Positions 26,630 through 36,691 are shown, numbered from the stretch's first letter. The stretch is DNA of 64,000 bases from Pedobacter nyackensis (GCF_900176505.1 NZ_FWYB01000005.1:1-64000); one strand, 5' to 3'. Translations and numbers: made by a program. The notes: a model not told the origin generated them from the letters alone.

Positions 26630-29600
26630 ATGAGAGGAAGAAATCTGCTTTTTCAGCACGGGTTCTGTTATTCCATGGTCCTAGCATTCGCGTTGTTGTT
26701 CCAGTCATTAATGATTAGTGCAGTAGCTCAGGCGACTACCATGAGAAAGGAAAAGACCTACTCCATTGGCTTTAAAAATGAACCAATATTAAAGGTCTTT
26801 ATTAAAATTGAGAACATTTCAGGATTGAAATTTTCTTACAGTCAAAATGACATTAAGGCCGTGCGCCCAATTAAAATTGCTGAAAAGCAAAGGAGTATCA
26901 TCCAGTTATTAAAAGAATTAAGTTCGGAATCCGGTTTGAATTTTAGCATTTCCAAAGGGCTGGTTGCCGTGGTTCCTAAGGTTGGATTTTCATATCCCGA
27001 AGAGGAAACCAAAGTCGTACCAAAGACCGCTATCGATACCGTTGTGCGTGGTTCGGTCTTAGATTTGTTAAAGAAACCATTGATTGGCGTCTCTATCTAC
27101 GTCAAGGGCAAACCAAATATAGGAACAAGTACTGATGCCCACGGTCAATACTCGATAAGAGTTCCTGCCAATTCTGTTCTCGTTTTTAAAATGGTAGGTT
27201 TTATCGTGTCTGAAGAGCCGGCTAATAAATCCGTGATCAATGTAACCCTTAAGGAAGAAGAAGGTGACCTGGACGAAGTTGTCGTTACCGCTTTTGGTAA
27301 AAAGCAAAGAAGGGAAGCCGTTGTTGGCTCGGTTACTTCTATAAGCGCTAAAGATCTGAAAGTTCCGTCCAGTAACCTAACCACTGCACTTGCCGGGCGT
27401 TTAGCAGGTGTGATCGCTTATCAGCGCAGCGGAGAACCCGGAGCCGATAATGCTAATTTCTTTGTCAGGGGAGTAACTACCTTTGGGAACGGCAGCGGAA
27501 ACCCATTGATATTAATAGATAACATTGAATTGACGGTGACCGATCTGGCCAGGTTACAGCCAGATGATATTGAGAGTTTCTCTGTTTTAAAAGATGCCAG
27601 TGCCACGGCCTTGTATGGTGCCAGGGGTGCCAATGGGGTAATCTTTGTGACCACGAAACAAGGAAAGGAAGGAACAGCCCAGTTTAGCTTCCGTGTTGAA
27701 AACTCCGTTTCTGCTCCAACAAAAAAATTAGACATTGCTGATCCCATAACACACATGGAGCTTTATACTGAGGCACAATTAACCAGAGATCCGTTAGCTA
27801 AATTATTGTATTCGCAGAATAAAATTGATCATACAAAGGATGGTGACAACCCGGTTGTTTATCCTGCAACAAGCTGGACTGATCTGTTATTTAAGGATCG
27901 TACCACTAATCAGCGTGCTAATTTAAGTGTGAGGGGTGGTGGCAAGGTGGCGCAATACTATGTAGCAGGGAGCTATAACCTGGATAATGGAACGTTGAAA
28001 GTTGATAAACGAAATAATTTCAACACAAATGTGAAGCTGAGTACGTATCAGTTGCGCTCTAACGTAAACATCCAACTTTCACCCCAAACCGAGTTGGTCG
28101 TAAGGTTCTCCGGGTTCTTTGATGATTATAATGGGCCGGCGGATGGCGGTTCAGGTGTATATAAAAAGGCACTTAGGACAAGTCCATCCTTATTTGCTCC
28201 CTATTATGCCCCCGATGCTGCAAATATTGCTGCTCAGCATATTCTATTTGGGAACTATCGTTCGGGCAGCTCGTTTTATATCAATCCTTATGCTGACCTG
28301 CTACGTGGATATAAAGACTATTCACAAAGCAGGATGCTGGCTCAATTAGAGTTAAATCAAAAGCTATCAGTAATCACTGAAGGTCTTAATTTTAAAGGAT
28401 TATTTAGCACCAACCGATATTCCTATTTTGATGTGGTAAGGGCGTACGGGTCGTACTATTATGGGATATCGACATATGATAAGCTGAATAATGTATATGC
28501 TCTAAACTGGTTAAACGAGCTTCAGGGACCAACTGCGCATGAAGACATCAGACCTTTTGGAGGAAGCCGGGATGTGAATACAAATCTGTATGCACAAGCA
28601 ACGCTTGACTATAGTCGACTATTCAATGAAAAGCACAATGTTGGTGCAACGTTAATTTATACGATGCAGCAAAGTCTTTTTACAACCAATGATTTTAGTG
28701 TGCAGGCCTCTCTTCCCCGCAGAAACATTGGCTTGTCAGGAAGAGCATCCTATGCCTACGACAACAGATATTTTGCGGAGTTTAACTTTGGCTATAATGG
28801 CTCAGAAAGATTTTACAAGGACAAGCAGTTCGGATTTTTCCCAACTCTAGGACTTGGCTGGGTAATTTCAAATGAAAAATTCTGGAAGAGTTCATTTATC
28901 AATAAATTGAAATTAAGAGGATCCTACGGACTTGTAGGTAATGACCGGATAGGTAGAGATCAAGATCGGTTCTTTTATTTAAGTAGTGTAAATCTGGCCA
29001 ACGGCGGACGTGGTGCTTCGTTCGGATTTGACAACTCCTATTTCAAGCCAGGGGTTTCTATTGACAGATATCCCAACCTTTTGATTACATGGGAAAAGTC
29101 CTACCAAAAGAATCTGGCCATAGAGTTGAGCCTTTTCAACAAGCTCAATTTTGTAGGTGAGGTGTATGAGAAGAGGACGAAAAACATATTGCAGGATAGA
29201 TATTCAATACCTACGACTATGGGTTTAGCAGTAACCACTCTTGCTAATGTGGGTGAAGCAAAATCAAGGGGCGTCGATTTGAATTTGGATTATACAGAGA
29301 ATTTTAGCGGAGGAGCCTGGTTTACAATCAGGGGCAGTCTTACCTTTGCCAGAGGAGAATTTTACAAATATGAAGAACCTGAATACAATGAAAAATATAA
29401 GCTTCATGCAGGGCAATCTATTTCACAGACATTCGGATACATAGCCGAGCGTTTATTTGTGGATGAGAATGATGTGCGAAATTCTCCTAAGCAGAATTTT
29501 GGTTTATACCAGGCTGGAGACATTAAGTACAGAGATATCAATAATGATGGACAGATCACCTCACTGGATCAGGTGCCCATCGGAAATCCAACTACACCTG

Positions 29601-30109
29601 AAATCACCTATGGTGGTGGTATTACAGCAGGATATAAAAATTTTGATTTCTCTGTTTTCTTACAGGGATTAGGCAGAGAGTCGTTCTTTATAGATACCTG
29701 GAAAACTGCTCCCTTCGTGGACTATGATCCTGATGGATTAAACTTTGGACGCATTGGCGAAAACGCGCTGTTAAAAGCTTATGCAGAAAACCATTGGTCA
29801 GAGGAGAATAGAAATATTTATGCACTATGGCCAAGACTTTCAGTAGTACCTATTGCAAATAATAACCAGACGAGTACATGGTTTATGAGAAGCGGGAATT
29901 TCTTACGCGTAAAATCTCTTGAAGTGGGCTATACCTTGCCAAAGAAGCTTACGGAGCGACTTAAGATGAAAACATTTCGGCTTTACTTTAGTGGCACAAA
30001 CCTGCTTACGTTCAGCAAATTCAAACTTTGGGATCCGGAACTCGGAAGCAGTGGCTTGGGCTATCCCCTTCAAAAAGTCTTTAATCTGGGCTTAAACATA
30101 AACTTTTAA
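26630..30109 (+). CDS. SusC/RagA-type TonB-dependent transporter with STN domain
   Basis: A 1159-residue outer-membrane transporter. After the signal peptide (to about SAVAQA) come an STN domain (about residues 45-115), a carboxypeptidase-regulatory-like domain (about 140-205, VVRGSVLDLLKKPLIGVSIY), the plug (with LILIDNIEL and DASATALYGARGANGVIFVTTK), and a long beta-barrel ending NLGLNINF. With SusD it imports oligosaccharides released at the surface. The second SusC of the window shares its layout but is otherwise divergent, so the two loci are not a recent duplication. The cargo is suggested by the fucosidase at the end of the operon. Confidence 0.96.
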   Translation: MRGRNLLFQHGFCYSMVLAFALLFQSLMISAVAQATTMRKEKTYSIGFKNEPILKVFIKIENISGLKFSYSQNDIKAVRPIKIAEKQRSIIQLLKELSSESGLNFSISKGLVAVVPKVGFSYPEEETKVVPKTAIDTVVRGSVLDLLKKPLIGVSIYVKGKPNIGTSTDAHGQYSIRVPANSVLVFKMVGFIVSEEPANKSVINVTLKEEEGDLDEVVVTAFGKKQRREAVVGSVTSISAKDLKVPSSNLTTALAGRLAGVIAYQRSGEPGADNANFFVRGVTTFGNGSGNPLILIDNIELTVTDLARLQPDDIESFSVLKDASATALYGARGANGVIFVTTKQGKEGTAQFSFRVENSVSAPTKKLDIADPITHMELYTEAQLTRDPLAKLLYSQNKIDHTKDGDNPVVYPATSWTDLLFKDRTTNQRANLSVRGGGKVAQYYVAGSYNLDNGTLKVDKRNNFNTNVKLSTYQLRSNVNIQLSPQTELVVRFSGFFDDYNGPADGGSGVYKKALRTSPSLFAPYYAPDAANIAAQHILFGNYRSGSSFYINPYADLLRGYKDYSQSRMLAQLELNQKLSVITEGLNFKGLFSTNRYSYFDVVRAYGSYYYGISTYDKLNNVYALNWLNELQGPTAHEDIRPFGGSRDVNTNLYAQATLDYSRLFNEKHNVGATLIYTMQQSLFTTNDFSVQASLPRRNIGLSGRASYAYDNRYFAEFNFGYNGSERFYKDKQFGFFPTLGLGWVISNEKFWKSSFINKLKLRGSYGLVGNDRIGRDQDRFFYLSSVNLANGGRGASFGFDNSYFKPGVSIDRYPNLLITWEKSYQKNLAIELSLFNKLNFVGEVYEKRTKNILQDRYSIPTTMGLAVTTLANVGEAKSRGVDLNLDYTENFSGGAWFTIRGSLTFARGEFYKYEEPEYNEKYKLHAGQSISQTFGYIAERLFVDENDVRNSPKQNFGLYQAGDIKYRDINNDGQITSLDQVPIGNPTTPEITYGGGITAGYKNFDFSVFLQGLGRESFFIDTWKTAPFVDYDPDGLNFGRIGENALLKAYAENHWSEENRNIYALWPRLSVVPIANNNQTSTWFMRSGNFLRVKSLEVGYTLPKKLTERLKMKTFRLYFSGTNLLTFSKFKLWDPELGSSGLGYPLQKVFNLGLNINF

Positions 30110-30119
30110 TATTTTTGAG

Positions 30120-32057
30120 ATGAAAAGATGTATAAACCTATTTGCTGCAGCCTTTATTTTATTATTTGCTGTTAGTAGCTGTAAAAAATACCTTGATGTA
30201 GTACCGGATAGCATTGGTACGATCGATTATGCCTTTAGGATGCGCTCGGAGGCCGAGAAATATTTGTTTACCTGTTACAACAATTTGCCATATTTTGGGG
30301 ATGTGGGCTCGGATCCAGGTTTTTTTACCGGAGATGAATTTGCCGCGCAATATCCAAGCTCAATTTATTTTGATATCGGACTGTACCGGATCGCCAGAGG
30401 AGAGCAAAATATTGTAGATCCTATTGCTAATTTCTGGGATGGTGGAAGAGGGGGGAGATCTTACTATCAGGCGATAAGGGAGTGCAATTTATTTCTTGAG
30501 AATGTTGATAAAGTTCCCGATTTGTCTGTGGTTGAAAAGCGAAGGTGGGTTGCTGAGGTTAAATTACTGAAGGCCTATTACCATTTTTTCCTATTCCGTA
30601 TGTATGGTCCGATTCCTGTTATCCGTAAGAATTTGCCGGTATCAGCTTCTATTGAGGAGGTAAGAGTGCCCAGACAGCCGGTAGATTCTGTAGTGAATTA
30701 TGTGGTGAGTTTAATTGATGAAGCTACTCCGGATCTTCCTCCTCAGATTATGAATGAGGCATCGGAGTTGGGTAGGTTAACAAAGCCAATTGCATTATCC
30801 ATAAAAGCACAAGTGTTAGTTACTGCTGCCAGCCCATTGTTTAACGGGAATCCGAGTTATGCTAATTTTAAAGATAAAGCTGGGGTTCAGTTATTTAATC
30901 CGACTTATTCCGTTGATAAATGGCAAAAAGCGGCTGATGCCTGCAAGGCCGCGATAAGCGCCGCTGAAGCTATGGGAGCGAAATTGCATTATTATGTGCC
31001 TGAATCCGGAGAAACAGTTTCTGATTCTACTAAATTAACGATGAATATCCGGTCGGCTATATCGGATAAATGGAATGCTGAGACCATTTGGGGAGCATCA
31101 AATGCATATGCCAGTGGTGTTCAGTCGTTATCTCAGGCAAGGATTACTTCGTCAGACCCTTCAAATGTGCCTACTCCTCCGGCAGACAATGAGTCCATCC
31201 GTTCCATACTTTCTCCACCAATACATATTGCAGAGATGTTCTATAGCAATAACGGGGTTCCAATTGAGGAGGATATCCATTATGATTACGCAAACAGACT
31301 GACCAAAATAAGAACGGTTACTGATAAAGACAGGTTTTATCTGAAAAAGGACTATGAAACCATTCAGTTAAATTTTGACAGAGAACCAAGATTTTATGCT
31401 GACTTGGGTTTTGATGGAGGGATTTGGTATGGGCAGGGATTATATGATGATTCTAAAACCTGGTTCTTACAGGCAAAGGCCGGACAATTTGGAGCCAGAC
31501 TTGGTGCCTCTCTTTTTTCTGTTACAGGCTATTGGCCAAAAAAATTGGTTAATTATAAAAATGACTTCGGAAGTAATTCAACTGGTTATAATGTAATTGG
31601 TTATCCATGGCCGGTAGTTAGGCTTTCTGAAATGTATCTGCTTTATTCTGAAGCTTTGAATGAACTGGCCGGGCCCAATGACGAAACTTATAAGCGGATT
31701 GATTTGGTTAGGAAAAGAGCAGGACTCAAGGGAGTAGTTGAAAGTTGGGCAAACTTTTCTAAAAATCCGACAAAGCCAAATACAAAAGAGGGATTTCGGG
31801 AAATTATTCAGAGGGAACAGATGATCGAATTGGTGTTTGAGGGCAAAAGATTTTGGAGCATTAAGCGCTGGAAAAAAGCCGAGGAATATTTAAATATACC
31901 GATTAGAGGGTGGGACCTTGAACAGGAAGAAGCGGTTAATTACTATAGGGTGAGGCAAATTGTGGCTCCCGTGTTTACACCTAAAGACTATTTATGGCCG
32001 CTTTCGGAAAATTCAATCGTGGTAAATCCCAAGTTGGTGCAAAACCCGGGATGGTAA
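30120..32057 (+). CDS. SusD/RagB-type surface glycan-binding lipoprotein
   Basis: A 645-residue SusD family lipoprotein (lipobox FAVSSC, followed by KKYLDVVPD, the usual mature N-terminus). TPR-like helices surround a C-terminal RagB domain with the conserved FREIIQREQMIELVFEGKRFWSIKRWKKAE. It caps the SusC barrel and binds glycan on the cell surface. It is longer than the first SusD of the window and belongs to the RagB/SusD group rather than SusD-like_2. It is encoded ten bases after susC. Confidence 0.96.
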   Translation: MKRCINLFAAAFILLFAVSSCKKYLDVVPDSIGTIDYAFRMRSEAEKYLFTCYNNLPYFGDVGSDPGFFTGDEFAAQYPSSIYFDIGLYRIARGEQNIVDPIANFWDGGRGGRSYYQAIRECNLFLENVDKVPDLSVVEKRRWVAEVKLLKAYYHFFLFRMYGPIPVIRKNLPVSASIEEVRVPRQPVDSVVNYVVSLIDEATPDLPPQIMNEASELGRLTKPIALSIKAQVLVTAASPLFNGNPSYANFKDKAGVQLFNPTYSVDKWQKAADACKAAISAAEAMGAKLHYYVPESGETVSDSTKLTMNIRSAISDKWNAETIWGASNAYASGVQSLSQARITSSDPSNVPTPPADNESIRSILSPPIHIAEMFYSNNGVPIEEDIHYDYANRLTKIRTVTDKDRFYLKKDYETIQLNFDREPRFYADLGFDGGIWYGQGLYDDSKTWFLQAKAGQFGARLGASLFSVTGYWPKKLVNYKNDFGSNSTGYNVIGYPWPVVRLSEMYLLYSEALNELAGPNDETYKRIDLVRKRAGLKGVVESWANFSKNPTKPNTKEGFREIIQREQMIELVFEGKRFWSIKRWKKAEEYLNIPIRGWDLEQEEAVNYYRVRQIVAPVFTPKDYLWPLSENSIVVNPKLVQNPGW

Positions 32058-32078
32058 TTTTATCTTAAAAAGACAATT

Positions 32079-33278
32079 ATGAAAAAAATATTTTATTACC
32101 TGTTGGTTCTCATGGCTGTAACAGGTTTGTATGCCTGTTCGAAGACGGATTTGAATGTTCAGAAGCCAATTGAAAAGGATGATGTAAAACCGGGGGTGGT
32201 TACCAACATTAAGATACAAAATAATCCAGGAGGTGCAATCATTACATATTCGGTGCCAGATGATGCTGACTTACAATATGTATTGGCTGAGTATAACATC
32301 AATAGTACCACTGTAAGACAGGCAAAAACATCACGCTTTAGTGATACTATAAAAGTAGATGGTTTTAATAAAGCAGGAGTGTATGATGTTAGGTTATATG
32401 CTGTTGATAAGAGTGAAAACAGATCTGATGTTGTGGTAGCGAAAGTCAATCCGGAAACACCTCCCTATCGTTCGATTGCCGGTACACTTACGCTGAATGA
32501 AGATTTTGGAGGGGTGAACATCACTTTTGCTAATCCAGAGGAGGCTAAAATTGCGGTGGTGATTATTACCAAAGATAGCAATGGGGAGCTTGCTCCAATT
32601 GAGACCTTTTATACGGAGACAAAAAAGGGTGTCTTCTCTGCAAGAGGTTATGATCCTTCTCCAAGAGTATTCGGGGTTTATGTAAAAGACAGGTGGAATA
32701 ACAATTCGGATACCCTGTTCAAAACAATTACGCCGCTATTTGAGAGAAAGTTGGATAAAACCAAATTCAGACCATATAAATTACCGAACGATCAGCCATC
32801 GGCATTTGGCTGGGATATGCCATATATGTGGGATGGCAAACCAGGAGAACCTGGTTTTCATACACTTCAGGGAGCTTTACCTCGGCCACATAGATTTACA
32901 TTTGACCTTGGAGTAGTGACAAAATTAAGTCGTTTCAAAATACTACAGCGTATCGATGGTGGTTGGGTATATAATCATGGTAACCCAAGATCATGGCATA
33001 TGTGGGGGACTGCTACGCCACCAGATCCTTCAGGAAGTTGGGACAATTGGACAAAATTGATGGATTGTGAATCAAAAAAACCTTCAGAATTGCCTTTTGG
33101 ACAGACCACGAATGAAGATATTGGGTATGCAAGGGGAACTGATGGTTTGGGAGAGGAGTTTACGTTCCCCCTATCGGCACCTCCTGTCAGATATATCAGA
33201 ATGGAGATATTGAAAAATTGGGGTGGTACTGACTTCTTCCATGCGCTTGAAATCACTTTCTGGGGAAACACACAATAA
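32079..33278 (+). CDS. DUF4959/DUF5126/DUF5000 surface lipoprotein
   Basis: A 399-residue lipoprotein (lipobox TGLYAC). The N-terminal half holds two fibronectin-like beta domains (about residues 40-125 and 130-225; DUF4959 and DUF5126 type). The C-terminal part (about 240-399) is a discoidin-like DUF5000 domain with PRPHRFTFDLGVVTKLSRFKI and the ending VRYIRMEILKNWGG. Proteins of this layout follow SusCD pairs and are thought to be surface glycan-binding or scaffold proteins with no catalytic role. It lies 21 bases after susD and 15 bases before a related gene. The binding specificity is unknown. Confidence 0.87.
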   Translation: MKKIFYYLLVLMAVTGLYACSKTDLNVQKPIEKDDVKPGVVTNIKIQNNPGGAIITYSVPDDADLQYVLAEYNINSTTVRQAKTSRFSDTIKVDGFNKAGVYDVRLYAVDKSENRSDVVVAKVNPETPPYRSIAGTLTLNEDFGGVNITFANPEEAKIAVVIITKDSNGELAPIETFYTETKKGVFSARGYDPSPRVFGVYVKDRWNNNSDTLFKTITPLFERKLDKTKFRPYKLPNDQPSAFGWDMPYMWDGKPGEPGFHTLQGALPRPHRFTFDLGVVTKLSRFKILQRIDGGWVYNHGNPRSWHMWGTATPPDPSGSWDNWTKLMDCESKKPSELPFGQTTNEDIGYARGTDGLGEEFTFPLSAPPVRYIRMEILKNWGGTDFFHALEITFWGNTQ

Positions 33279-33293
33279 CTTAAAATTAAGATC

Positions 33294-34490
33294 ATGTTTA
33301 AAAAGAATATAAGTTACATAGGTTTAATTCTGGGCATGGCATTTTTTGTGTCCTGCCAAAAATCAGATGATTATAAAAAGTACCTTGCTGATGGAGAAAA
33401 GGTGTACCCGGATGGGGCTACGAAGCTTAACGTTTTTCCAGGTAACGGAAGGATATTGCTTACATGGGCAAGGGGAATAGACACCAGGATAAAGAAGTAT
33501 AAAATTGTCTGGAACAATAAAACAGATTCCGTGGAGTTTGATGCTGCCGCCTTTAAACCTGGTGATACGGTTAAACACTTTTTGGTAAACATGGCTGAAG
33601 CCAATTATACCTTTTCCATCTTTTCGGTTGATGATCATGGAAATAAATCGGTCCCTGTTCTAGTGCCGTCCATAAATGTATATGGGCCTAAATATCAATC
33701 TACCCTACTAAACAGGACTGTTAAGGCTGCGGTCTATTCAGAAAGCGATAAGGGTTTAACGCTTGTTTGGAAAAAGCCGGATACGGTTAATATTTCAACT
33801 AGCATATGGTATACAAACCTTACGGGTGCGCAAAAGAAGGTTATGCTTTCTCCTAATGTGGATACCACAAAAGTTGCGGATTGGAAAATGGGGACAAAGA
33901 TTTTTTATCAATCTTCTTATAAACCAAGAACGATGGCTATTGATTCATTTGTTGTGCTTACTAAAGATTCTGTAAGCGTTCAGAATTTGCCTCTTGGCAA
34001 AGCGCTTTGGAAAAAGGTAGATCTGCCTAATGATGTAGCAGGAAATGCTTATGGTTCTAATTTTGCATCTATCTGGGATGGTCAGGGAGGTGGATATCCT
34101 AATATATATCATACCGGGGGAGGTAGTTTGCCCCATCATTTTACAATTGACCTTGGAGGGGTGTATCAGTTAACGCGTTTTGAAGAAATAGGTAGGACAG
34201 ATTGCGCCTGTCATAACCCTGTTAAATTTGAAATATGGGGAATTGCTGATATTACCAATGCTGCCACTACATTGCCGGGTAACGATGATGCCTGGAAAGC
34301 CCAATCTATAGCAAGAGGATGGACACTACTTAAAGAAGTGGAAAGGTCAGATGATGGAATAGCTCCATTTAAAGTAAATCTTCTGGAAGGGATTCCTCCA
34401 GTAAGATATATTAGAATCCGGGTTACAAAAACACTAGATAATAGTGTAGAGAGCCATATGAGTGAGATCTCATTCTGGTATAACCCTTAA
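33294..34490 (+). CDS. DUF4998/DUF5000-type surface lipoprotein
   Basis: A 398-residue lipoprotein (lipobox FFVSC) similar in layout to its upstream neighbour. An N-terminal DUF4998-like fibronectin domain (about residues 35-125, YPDGATKLNVFPGNGRILLTW) is followed by a middle beta domain and a C-terminal discoidin-like domain (about 250-398, HHFTIDLGGVYQLTRFEEIG, ending VRYIRIRVTKTLD). It is probably a second surface glycan-binding protein of the operon. The two lipoproteins share the C-terminal domain but differ at the N-terminus, suggesting an old tandem duplication with domain exchange (inference). No catalytic residues were recognised. Confidence 0.85.
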   Translation: MFKKNISYIGLILGMAFFVSCQKSDDYKKYLADGEKVYPDGATKLNVFPGNGRILLTWARGIDTRIKKYKIVWNNKTDSVEFDAAAFKPGDTVKHFLVNMAEANYTFSIFSVDDHGNKSVPVLVPSINVYGPKYQSTLLNRTVKAAVYSESDKGLTLVWKKPDTVNISTSIWYTNLTGAQKKVMLSPNVDTTKVADWKMGTKIFYQSSYKPRTMAIDSFVVLTKDSVSVQNLPLGKALWKKVDLPNDVAGNAYGSNFASIWDGQGGGYPNIYHTGGGSLPHHFTIDLGGVYQLTRFEEIGRTDCACHNPVKFEIWGIADITNAATTLPGNDDAWKAQSIARGWTLLKEVERSDDGIAPFKVNLLEGIPPVRYIRIRVTKTLDNSVESHMSEISFWYNP

Positions 34491-34529
34491 TTTGACGGAA
34501 CTATACTTATTCACACAATTTAAAAAAAT

Positions 34530-35879
34530 ATGATACGAAAACTATTACTATTGTTGCTACTTGCATCCCTGACAACAGCATCGGTTAATGCTCAAAAAAG
34601 GATTGGTAACGAAACCCCAGAACAAAAAGAGAAAAGAATGGCCTGGTGGACCCAGGACCGTTTCGGTATGTTTATTCATTGGGGTTTGTATGCCCAGCTT
34701 GCAAGGCACGAATGGGTAAAACAACATGAACGAATTACTACAGATAGTTATCAGAAGTATTTTGACAATTTCAACCCGGATAAGTTTGACCCCAAAAAAT
34801 GGGCAAAAGAAGCAAAGGCCGCTGGAATGAAATATGCCGTACTAACCACCAAACACCATGAAGGATTTTGTTTGTTTGACTCCCAATATACCAATTATAA
34901 AGCCACTAAAACGGCTGCCAAACGTGATCTTGTAAGAGAGTTTGTAGATGCATTTCGTGCAGAAGGGATCAAAATTGGGTTTTACTACTCTCTGATCGAC
35001 TGGCATCATCCTGATTTCACTATAGATGCCTTGCACCCACAACGTCTTGATGGTACTCAGAACCCTGATTATGCTGCTGTAAACAAAGGAAAAGACTGGA
35101 ACAGGTATAAACAGTATATGCACAACCAAATAAAAGAACTACTTACTAAATATGGCAAGATTGATATACTTTGGCTGGATTTTTCTTACCCTGGCAAAAA
35201 CGGTAAAGGAAAGGATGATTGGGGTAGTGTTGAATTATTAAAGATGATCCGTAAATTGCAACCCGGAATCGTAGTAGACAATCGTCTTAACCTTGATGAA
35301 TATGCTGATGGGGAGGATTTTGTAACACCAGAACAAGTAAGCCCTAAAGAACTGGCGCAATACCGTGGTAAAACATGGGAAACCTGCCAAACTTTTTCAG
35401 GCTCATGGGGTTACTTCCGAGATGAAAATACCTGGAAAACACATCGTCAGTTACTGGATCTGTTAATAACTTCTGTCGCAAATGGCGGAAACCTGATTCT
35501 AAATGTTGGGCCAACTGCCCGTGGTGAATTTGATCACAGAGCAACTAATGCGCTCGATAGTATGTCGTACTGGATGCATGCCAATAGCAAAGCAATATAT
35601 AACTGCACCTATGCGCCTGTAGGTTTTAATGTTCCAGAACATACTAAACTTACCTATAACCCGAAAACAAAACGGTTATATGTGCATGTATTTGATTATC
35701 CGGCAGATGGTAAACTTATCCTGCCAGCTTACCAGGGCAAAATCAAATATGCCCAGTTTTTAAATGATAGTTCGGAATTGATGTATAAGCAGGTTGCAAA
35801 TGGAGTTGATGTGGAGTTAATACTGCCGAAAAATAAACCGAATTATGAGATACCTGTTGTTGAATTAATGCTTCAATAA
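34530..35879 (+). CDS. Alpha-L-fucosidase, glycoside hydrolase family 29
   Basis: A 449-residue exported GH29 enzyme with a signal peptide (to about SVNAQ). The (beta/alpha)8 domain opens with WWTQDRFGMFIHWGLYA and includes TTKHHEGFCLFDS and the nucleophile strand IDILWLDFSYP, with D217 the probable catalytic nucleophile. A small C-terminal beta domain follows (about 360-449). GH29 enzymes release terminal alpha-L-fucose with retention of configuration. It is the only glycosidase of this SusCD operon, pointing to a fucose-capped glycan. Full breakdown would need enzymes encoded elsewhere. Confidence 0.93.
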   Translation: MIRKLLLLLLLASLTTASVNAQKRIGNETPEQKEKRMAWWTQDRFGMFIHWGLYAQLARHEWVKQHERITTDSYQKYFDNFNPDKFDPKKWAKEAKAAGMKYAVLTTKHHEGFCLFDSQYTNYKATKTAAKRDLVREFVDAFRAEGIKIGFYYSLIDWHHPDFTIDALHPQRLDGTQNPDYAAVNKGKDWNRYKQYMHNQIKELLTKYGKIDILWLDFSYPGKNGKGKDDWGSVELLKMIRKLQPGIVVDNRLNLDEYADGEDFVTPEQVSPKELAQYRGKTWETCQTFSGSWGYFRDENTWKTHRQLLDLLITSVANGGNLILNVGPTARGEFDHRATNALDSMSYWMHANSKAIYNCTYAPVGFNVPEHTKLTYNPKTKRLYVHVFDYPADGKLILPAYQGKIKYAQFLNDSSELMYKQVANGVDVELILPKNKPNYEIPVVELMLQ

Positions 35880-36072
35880 GAGTTTATTAGAATGATATTA
35901 GCAATAGAAGAGTTCCATGGCTGTTTAATTAAACTCCAATACGAGTTAAAAAAGGCCTTTCTTTCTGGTTGGTCACCGTTCCAAATTGACACTCCTTTCT
36001 GATGCAATGAGGGGTATTAGCCAGAAGCAGATATTTACTGCTAATCATTAAAAGCCCATTTAAGGGCATAAA
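35880..36072. other. Gap between fucosidase gene and tRNA terminator
   Basis: About 190 bases with no gene. A short hairpin GCCC/GGGC (about 36052-36065) sits just before the main terminator, which could add to transcript end formation on the minus strand. Confidence 0.5.
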
Positions 36073-36103
36073 AAAAGCCTTTAGATATGTTCTAAAGGCT
36101 TTT
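36071..36103. terminator. Bidirectional terminator between fucosidase and tRNA
   Basis: A 13-bp stem (36073-36085 with 36091-36103), AAAAGCCTTTAGA / TCTAAAGGCTTTT, with a five-base loop. On the minus strand it lies eight bases after the tRNA and is followed by TTTTTT; on the plus strand it ends in TTTT. It can serve both convergent transcripts. Confidence 0.85.
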
Positions 36104-36111
36104 GATCTATG

Positions 36112-36185
36112 TAGCGGGGAGCAGAATCGAACTGCCGACCTCAGGGTTATGAATCCTGCGCTCTAACCATCTGAGCTACCCCGCC
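36112..36185 (-). tRNA. tRNA with CAU anticodon (Met, possibly Ile2)
   Basis: A 74-base cloverleaf. The acceptor stem is GGCGGGG / CCCCGCT (first pair G-T), the D arm GCTC...GAGC, the anticodon loop TTCATAA, and the T arm GGCAG-TTCGATT-CTGCT. The discriminator base is A and CCA is not encoded. The CAU anticodon means elongator Met, or Ile if lysidine-modified; the sequence alone does not settle it. The pair closing the anticodon loop (A31-C39) is a mismatch. Confidence 0.92.
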
Positions 36186-36231
36186 GGGCTTTTTGATTAT
36201 TAAAAAATCGATGTGATTTTCTAAAGAGTTG

Positions 36232-36239
36232 CAAATATA
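36232..36239 (-). promoter_or_regulatory. -7 element TATATTTG for the tRNA
   Basis: An exact TAnnTTTG match on the minus strand, 46 bases before the tRNA 5' end. No clear TTTG at -33. Confidence 0.55.
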
Positions 36240-36310
36240 GAATAATTTACTTTTCTTTAGAAATAAAAATTAAAAATTGTTTAAAAATTCAGGAATATAA
36301 GTGCCTTACG

Positions 36311-36691
36311 ATGTCAGAAAAGAAAAAATTTACCCTAGAATATGAATTGAGATCGTCTCCACGTATTTTATTTAGCTTCATTAGTGAGCCGAATGGCTTG
36401 TCTCAATGGTTTGCCGATGATGTGATTTTCCGCGATCAGGTATATACATTTACATGGGATGATGAAATACAAAAGGCCAAATTGCTAAGTATAAAAGAAA
36501 ATAAGCTGGTTAAATTTAAATGGATAGATGATGATCCTCATTGTTATTTTGAAATGGAGATTGTTCAGGATGAATTGACAAATGATGTAGCGCTTGCAAT
36601 TACTGATTTTGCTACTGAAGACACCATGGCTGAACGTACATTAATTTGGGATAATCAGATAAACTACCTGCATAGTGTATTAGGTGCTTAA
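36311..36691 (+). CDS. START-like domain protein (AHSA1-related)
   Basis: A 126-residue cytoplasmic protein of the START-like / SRPBCC helix-grip fold. The opening FTLEYELRSSPRILFSFISEPNGLSQWFADDV matches the family's first strand, helices and W-A/F pocket edge. The end ERTLIWDNQINYLHSVLGA gives the long C-terminal helix. Members bind a small hydrophobic ligand or, like AHSA1, a chaperone; no function is assigned for this Bacteroidota group. It lies 30 bases before the LptF/LptG-type permease gene on the same strand. Confidence 0.82.
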   Translation: MSEKKKFTLEYELRSSPRILFSFISEPNGLSQWFADDVIFRDQVYTFTWDDEIQKAKLLSIKENKLVKFKWIDDDPHCYFEMEIVQDELTNDVALAITDFATEDTMAERTLIWDNQINYLHSVLGA

